From NCBI GenBank assembly GCA_963693315.1, contig OY856186.1:385686865-385750864 (forward strand): 64,000 bases of DNA. Direction: 5' to 3'. The notes under the pieces are model-generated. The model was not told where the DNA came from. It did no database searches and was given only the letters and a program-made list of their open reading frames with translations. Source of the stretch: Diogma glabrata (Eukaryota; Arthropoda; Insecta; Diptera; Cylindrotomidae). The translations under genes were made by a program, and so were the position numbers. The first letter of the stretch is position 1, and every line of letters starts with the position of its first letter. Below, one piece after another: positions 58,500-64,000 of this stretch.

Positions 58500-60160
58500 T
58501 TAAAGGCGTTCGTTCATGCTCCATGTCGGAGCGTTGTCAGGCTAATCAGCTTTAAATATTCATCACGATCATTCGCAACAGCGACATAATTACCATGGCA
58601 GCCGATTTTTTTAAGGTCGTTTATTACGTCAGTCTCCCATTGTAGTCTTGGTCTACCACGCGGTCGCCCACTTCCTGGGGTACTAACGTACATTTTTCTT
58701 ATCATTCCAACCTGTGAATCGGATCATAGAACTTGCCCAAACCAAGCAATCCTATTAGAACGGATACAAACTATTATATCAGGACCCTTAAGAAGGTCTC
58801 TGATCTCAAAGTTATACCGGGTTCTATACTCTCCATCGTCTGTCTTAAGTAGACCAAAAATGTAGCGTAGGATCTTACGCTCAAATACAGATAAATGCGA
58901 TTCGTCATTTTGTGTAAGGGTCTAACCAATGTCTTGTATAACTTGAGCTTGGTGTTAGTTTATACATACGGTGATCCAAGGAGAGGTTTAATTGAGTAGA
59001 AAGTTCGATTACCTGCAGTAATCGGTTCGAGCTTTTATATCTGTCAGTATGCTGTTGTTTGAGTCAAGCATTGATCCCAAATATTTAAAAGATTCAACTC
59101 CCTCAATTCGTTCATCCGCGCACATCAAATATTTCTTCTCAGCCTCTCTTGAAACATTCATATGTTTGGTTTTATTGTAGTTAATTTGCAGACCAATTTT
59201 CCTAGCACCACTCTCAAGCGACTTGAAAGTCTCACTCATAACAGCTTCACTTCGACCGAGGATGACAACATCATCAGCGTAAGCAATCATCTGTACTGAG
59301 TTTATTGACAAGATATTCAATATCAATCTCCTCACACTGTCTCTTCCACCATTCTCTCTTCGTTCGTCTACATAGCGTTGTAACGGCTTGTCTCGCCAGT
59401 TTCTAGTTCTCCTTCGTGGACCTGGTGTTGCGTCCTTGTAGACACTTCAGATAGCAATCTCTTTTGTATTGAATAGCGTCAAGGCATGCTTGATCCATCC
59501 ATGGCTTCTGAGAGTGGTTCTGTGATCGTCCAAGTATTCCCTCAGCAGCGCTTAAAACAGCATCTTTGAGCAAATACCATGACTTATCGACGTCTCCATT
59601 AATGGTTTCTGATTTATCCAATGTTTCGGCAATATGGATTTGATGTCTCTCTTCTGTTTAAGCATTCTTTAATGATGAGATGTTAAAACGTTTCCGTTGA
59701 TTGAATTTTTGAATGCCTGGATTTGGAAAGTGGAACCTTATCGTTGCATATACAAGGAAGTGGTAACTTCCAATGTATGCACCTCTAAAGGATCGCACAT
59801 CCAGAACGCTCGAAAAGAAACGTGCTGTTACTAGAACGTGATCAATTTGATTTCGAGTGTTTCCATTCGATGAGACCCAAGTCTGCTTATGAATCGATCG
59901 ATGCGGAAAGAACGTACTGGCAATTCTCAAATTATTTGATAATGCAAACTCAGTCATTCTCTCACCATTATCATTCGAATTCAAATGCAAGCTGTTGGGA
60001 CCCACCACATTTCCATAAGAGATATCTCTTCCAACCTGTCCATTAAAGTCACCAAGAACCATATCGAAGTCGCGTGTTGGTGTTTGTTTCATAACCTCTT
60101 CCAGTGCTATGTAGAAATTATCCTTCTCGTCGACGGTCTAAGCTTCAGTAGGTGCATGCA
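58500..60160 (-). mobile_element. RTE-type LINE, internally deleted
   Basis: Read on the minus strand: endonuclease (FDMVLGDFNGQVGRDI near 60065, then NQIDHVLVTARF near 59840), with an in-frame stop at about 60140 just before it. A linker region follows at 59403-59621. The front of the reverse transcriptase is lost between about 59400 and 59335. Next comes the YADD active site at 59270-59281 with KIGLQINYNKTKHMN and FKYLGSMLDS, then a tail with GRPRGRPRLQWETDV ending at 58514. Different enough from the copy at 42870 to be another RTE family. Inactive. Confidence 0.85.
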
Positions 60161-60239
60161 CGGCAGTAGAACTCCCGAGAGTTGGTTCTGGGGAACCAAA
60201 ACCTGTTTTTATAATTGCCATGAAAGGCTACGACCTTAT

Positions 60240-60540
60240 ATAGTAGACTAGGTTAATATTTGACCTAGTTTTAGTTTCCTGTATTGGAATTAGAATGTAG
60301 GTTATTGGTTTATTGTGGTTTGTTGTTGTTGTGCGTATCCCAAGCTGGTTGCTAAAGGCCTTGGAAGGTCGTCAGGTAAACTAGGTTAGTATTTGACCTA
60401 GTTCTGGTTATCTGTATTGGTAATTTCTCGATTTAAAGTGTAGGTTAGTGGTTTATTGTTGTTTGTTGTTATTGTGGGTTTATTGTTGTTGCTAAAGGCC
60501 TAGGCATGTCAGATAGACTAGGTTAGTTCAAATGTGAGTT
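60240..60540. repeat. Tandem repeat of about 135-140 bp, two units plus a partial
   Basis: Units start at about 60246, 60381 and 60520 with ACTAGGTTA(A/G)TATTTGACCT, continue through TGTATTGG, TGTAGGTTA, GGTTTATTGT and TTGCTAAAGGCCT, and the third is cut short after ACTAGGTTAGTTC. The opening phrase is itself nearly palindromic. It could be the 5' leader of the RTE LINE, whose coding part starts just beside it, or the border of the polymerase element to the right. Confidence 0.75.
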
Positions 60541-60699
60541 CAAATTTAAAATTAAAACAATAAAATAATGGTACAAATGACAGATAAAACAATTTGTCAC
60601 GTGTTTTTATTCATTTTTTCTTTTTACATTTTTTGCTCTAAAACTAAAATTTAATTTCTTGTTTTATTTTTTGTCTTAAAATTAAAACTTAAATAAAAT

Positions 60700-61158
60700 T
60701 TAATTAATGTTTTTATTTTCACCTTCTAAGAGTGTTAAACCGTTTTGAGGGGTTTTTATGATGTAGAAATTTTCCTCCATAACTAATGCTGTATAATCTT
60801 CCTCGTTAAATAATTCATTGAATTTATTTGGTGCGAATAATAATACATCTTCGGTTTCGAAAATCCACTTTTTCCCAAATTTAGTGTCGATTTTTCGAAT
60901 TGTGCATAATTTGTATGCGTGGTTTTCCTGCAATTCTGCTATCTTTATAAATGGTTTTGATTTCTCCTTTGCTGCGCTTGAACATTTTGCCAGAAAAATT
61001 TGTTTTCTAGCCAGTTGATGTTGTTGTTGTTGTAGTATTTGTTGCTGTTGTTGTTGTTGTATTTGATGGTGTAAGCGCTTTCTTTTGAGAGGTGGAGCCG
61101 CTTGACAATCGGAAGTTACCAGGTATTCGTTTAAAAAACTGTCTGTTGAACTTTCCAT
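60700..61158 (-). CDS. PolyQ protein with OB-like conserved tail, partner of the polymerase
   Basis: A single intact frame of 152 residues starts at ATG 61156-61158 (MESSTDSFLNEY). Residues about 23-46 are basic then glutamine rich (KRKR, two runs of seven and four Gln). The rest has an ordered pattern, FIKIAELQENHAYKLCTIRK then KFGKKWIFETEDVLLFAPNK, alternating hydrophobic strands that suggest a small beta-barrel of the OB type. A role in binding single-stranded DNA during protein-primed replication would make sense but is inferred. It is divergent from the polymerase gene, behind its own TATA box at 61209-61216. No stop or frameshift, unlike the polymerase. Not recognised by name. Confidence 0.6.
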   Translation of the reverse strand: MESSTDSFLNEYLVTSDCQAAPPLKRKRLHHQIQQQQQQQILQQQQHQLARKQIFLAKCSSAAKEKSKPFIKIAELQENHAYKLCTIRKIDTKFGKKWIFETEDVLLFAPNKFNELFNEEDYTALVMEENFYIIKTPQNGLTLLEGENKNIN

Positions 61159-61208
61159 GTTTAGCAAATTACTATGTTAGACTACAATTGTTGATTACAA
61201 CTGCTTGA

Positions 61209-61216
61209 TATTTATA
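61209..61216 (-). promoter_or_regulatory. TATA box of the polyQ/OB-like gene
   Basis: On the minus strand TATAAATA lies about 50 bp upstream of the ATG at 61158, a plausible spacing for a short leader. Confidence 0.5.
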
Positions 61217-61256
61217 CTAATTTACGATGCTTAAAAGTTAGTGGGGGAACAAGAGT

Positions 61257-61970
61257 TTGAAACATTTAATACGAATTATTTCTTTATTATTCTTTATCTA
61301 AAACGCGACAGAAAAAATAAATCAAAGAACACTTGAAATTTATGGCTTTATATATATTATTACTTTATTCTTCTTTTATTTATCTTCAAAACATATTGAA
61401 AATTCATTTAGAAAATTCAGATAAATTAAAAGATAATTGTTGCTAGTTTCTCCATTTATTGTTCACTTAATTTTTCAAATGATAAAATTTATGTTATAAA
61501 TTAATCAAGACGCAAAAAAGGAAAAATAAACAAAAGAAAATTATTCACAAGAAACATTGAAACATTTAATAAGAACTATTTCTTAATTTTTCTTTATCTA
61601 AAACGCGACAGAAAAAATAAAAAAAGAAAACTTGAAATTTATTGCTTTATATATATTATTTTATTATTCTTTATCTAAAACGCGACAGAAAAAATAAACA
61701 AAAGAAAACTTGAAATTTATTGCTTTATATATATTATTTTCTTATTCTTATTCTTTAAAACATATTGAAAATTCATTTTGAAAATTTATATAAACTAAAA
61801 GATAATTGTTGAGAGTTTCTCCATTTACTGTTTACTTAATTTTTCAAATGATAAAATTTATCTTATAAATTAATCAATACGTAAAAAGGAAAAAATAAAC
61901 AAAAGAAACATTGAAACATTTAATATGAATTATTTCTTTATTTTTCTTTATCTATCAAAACAAATTGAAA
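61257..61970. repeat. AT-rich direct repeats between the two divergent genes
   Basis: The phrase TTGAAACATTTAATA recurs at 61257, 61557 and 61911, marking two long direct units of 300 and 354 bp and a partial third. Shared blocks include CTTTATCTAAAACGCGACAG, ACATATTGAAAATTCATTT, AGATAATTGTTG and TTTCTCCATTTA. The second unit contains an extra tandem copy of about 77 bp (CTTTATCTAAAACGCGACAG appears at about 61601 and 61670). No coding frame. Its place between divergent TATA promoters suggests a shared control region or replication-related region, which is inference. Confidence 0.85.
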
Positions 61971-62094
61971 ATTATTCTTAATTTTGTTTTTTCATGATAA
62001 TTTATTTGAAAGTTTAAAATTACCTTGATGGAAATTTGCTTTACCTCTGATTTAGAGTATTGAAGTTTTACAAAAACAACGATGTCAAACTAAG

Positions 62095-62101
62095 TATAAA
62101 A
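62095..62101 (+). promoter_or_regulatory. TATA box of the DNA polymerase gene
   Basis: TATAAAA lies 56 bp upstream of the ATG at 62157, mirroring the TATA box of the divergent neighbour. Confidence 0.55.
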
Positions 62102-62156
62102 GCCTACCCTGTTAGAAAATTTATATTGTATTAGTTTTGTGATTCAACATTAAAAC

Positions 62157-64000
62157 ATGGCAAAAAAACTTCTAATGAAAAGGTTTATAACTTCTGGGGA
62201 AGAAGTGGAAGAAGAGCGATTTTTAATCGATTCCGAAACGGGGAAAAATATGCAGAAGTTTAACTTGCGCAGACGCGAAATTAAATTTTCGATAAAACCT
62301 GTACCAAGCTATATTGATCCAATTACTTGGATTAAAGGGGCACTCCACGATATTGTCAAATATATTACAAAAGAAGTTAGCCCAAGCGACAAAATTGGAA
62401 TGACATTTTGTGGTGAAAGCTTCGAGCATCGTGGCCCTGCATGGATAAACTTTCAAACAGCAGGTGGACTGACGTTTCAGCATATTTGGGATGTGATTTC
62501 AAAGGTTTTTCAAAGCAATTCCGAGGGTGAGTACTTTTAAATGAAAATGCTGAACATTTTTTTACTTTTTTCACTTTTACTTTACAGGGACAGACAAATT
62601 TTGTTTGACCGCAACATATATCAATTTACCTTATGGTAAAGGTAGGAAAAAACAATTTTACAATTTTTCTGAAGAATGCAAACAACGCCGTGGTATAATA
62701 ACAATAAAAAATAAAGATAACTTATGTTTAACCCGTGCCCTAGTTGTGTGCATTGCAAAAATTGATAAAGAGGTCAATTATAGACATATTTTATAAAGAT
62801 GTCGGAAAAATTCAAGCGATTAAAGCTAAAGAGTTAATCCAAAAAGCAGGTGTAATTATTCCACATCAGGGGTGTGGAGTACATGAATTAAAAATATTTC
62901 AAAATAATTTGACAAATTACAAAATTGTTGTCTATCAATATAACACTAGGGGTCGAATTGTGATATTTAAGGGAAATACCACAAAATATGTAAAAACCTA
63001 AATTTGTTATACCATGAAAATCATTTTAATGTGATTGGATCACTCACTGCTGCTTTTTGTACAGAATATTATTGCGGAAGTTGTCACGTTCCATTTTGGC
63101 ACAAACATGAACACAAATGTTTAAAAACTTGCCCATGTTGCTGTAATTCAACACCATGTCCAAAGAATAGTATAAATGTTAAATGTAATATCTGTAATAG
63201 AACATTTAGAGGGGAAAAATGTTTTGATTTTCACCGAGCCTCATCATCTAACTCAAAAAGTATTTGTGATATAATAAAAAAATGTTTAAATTGTTTGCAC
63301 GTTTACAAAACAGAAAGACAGCATTTTTGTAATGAATATTTTTGTAAAATTTGTCATCAACATGTACCTTCGGATCATCTTTGCTTCATTCAGCAAGATA
63401 AAAAACAGAAAAATTTTGAAAACTGCATTTATGTATTCTACGATTTAGAGACAAGACAGGAAAAAAATATTGATACACAACTAAGACAGCATATCCCTAA
63501 TTTGTGTGTTTTACAGCAAAGATGTGACATCTGTATTGACGATGAATCTCTAGTTTTTTGTCAAAAGTGTAAATTTAGACAAATAATTTTTGAAGAAAAT
63601 TATATAATCGAAAAAATGATGAATCACATTTTGAAATTAAGCGCAGAATTCCGAGAAATAATTGTCGTTGCTCATAACGGACAAGCGTTTGATCATCAGT
63701 TTATTTTAAACTATGTTTTAAATAAAACGAATGTGGAACCCAAACTAATAATGAGAGGAACGAAAATTATTTTGATGATGATCAACAATGTCAAATTTAT
63801 CGATTCACTTAATTTTTTCCCGATGGCCCTAGCAAAATTGCCAAAAGCCTTTAACTTATCTACAAAATTAAAAAAGGGGTTTTTTCCGCATTTATTTAAT
63901 AAACTGGAAAATGAAAATTATATAGGTTCTTTACCGCCTATGAAATATTTCTCCCCCGATTCAATGAAAGAAGATGAGAGAAATGAGTTTCATCAATGGT
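62157..64000 (+). CDS. Protein-primed family B DNA polymerase, N-terminal part (runs off window)
   Basis: Exon 1 is 62157-62526 (ATG at 62157); a 61-bp intron, 62527-62587 (GTGAGT...TTTACAG), keeps the frame. The N-terminal region has IDPITWIKGALHDIV and DNLCLTRALVVCIAKI, as in Polinton/Maverick-type polymerases. Two single-base breaks follow, at about 62780-62796 and 62991-62996; they cancel, so the frame before and after is the same. From 63001 the frame is open to the window edge: a cysteine-rich, zinc-ribbon-like region (63058-63400), then exonuclease motif I DLET (63442-63453) and motif II N-x3-F-D (63676-63693). The polymerase palm lies beyond 64000. Together with the divergent OB-like gene this suggests a Polinton- or adintovirus-like integrated element; a bidnavirus-like origin is less likely. 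Whether it is functional depends on whether the two breaks are real. Confidence 0.8.

Noticed and set aside
62744..63001. A separate small gene starting at 62744
   Set aside because: It continues the polymerase protein in a shifted frame and has no promoter or start of its own.

Overview
This window looks like one 64-kb piece of an AT-rich insect nuclear genome. Two conserved host genes with normal GT-AG introns run through it, and it is crowded with insect-type transposons. Several introns are only about 59-74 bp long, as in flies, and the genes are best matched to domino and ttd14, so a dipteran (perhaps a midge or gnat) is the best guess, but this is inference. A 200-base N gap lies at 14-213. 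Most of the DNA between exons is non-coding.

Layout. From 21.5 kb down to 4.6 kb on the minus strand lies domino (dom), the SWI2/SNF2 ATPase that loads histone H2A.Z/H2Av. Fifteen coding exons and one likely 5' untranslated exon can be placed; the 3' part of the gene is not in the window. Its 9.7-kb third coding intron holds a dead Jockey-like LINE that was itself split by a 2.1-kb hAT-like element with a perfect 8-bp target duplication. Just upstream, on the same strand, is a small two-exon CCCH zinc-finger gene (22.0-22.7 kb). From 23.4 to 34.8 kb there are mostly LINE fragments, MITEs, an AT-rich degenerate array and a short spliced zeste-like DNA-binding fragment. The last five recognisable exons of ttd14 run on the minus strand from 45.5 to 35.0 kb; their introns hold a second hAT-like element with an 8-bp duplication, three copies of a tRNA-like SINE, a Jockey-like LINE fragment and an RTE LINE. 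From 49 to 55 kb lie a LINE tail, an orphan exon and a 2.3-kb fold-back element with about 780-bp inverted arms around a cysteine-rich ORF, flanked by two copies of one short MITE. An RTE LINE on the minus strand fills 58.5-60.2 kb.

The most interesting part is the right end, 60.7-64.0 kb. A polyglutamine protein with an OB-like conserved tail (minus strand) and a protein-primed family B DNA polymerase (plus strand, open at the window edge) face away from each other, each behind a TATA box. Between them is about 0.7 kb of AT-rich direct repeats. The polymerase has a 61-bp GT-AG intron that keeps the frame, and two later single-base shifts that cancel each other. This looks like one end of a Polinton/Maverick- or adintovirus-like element integrated in the insect genome; the capsid, integrase and protease genes that would settle this lie beyond the window, if they exist.
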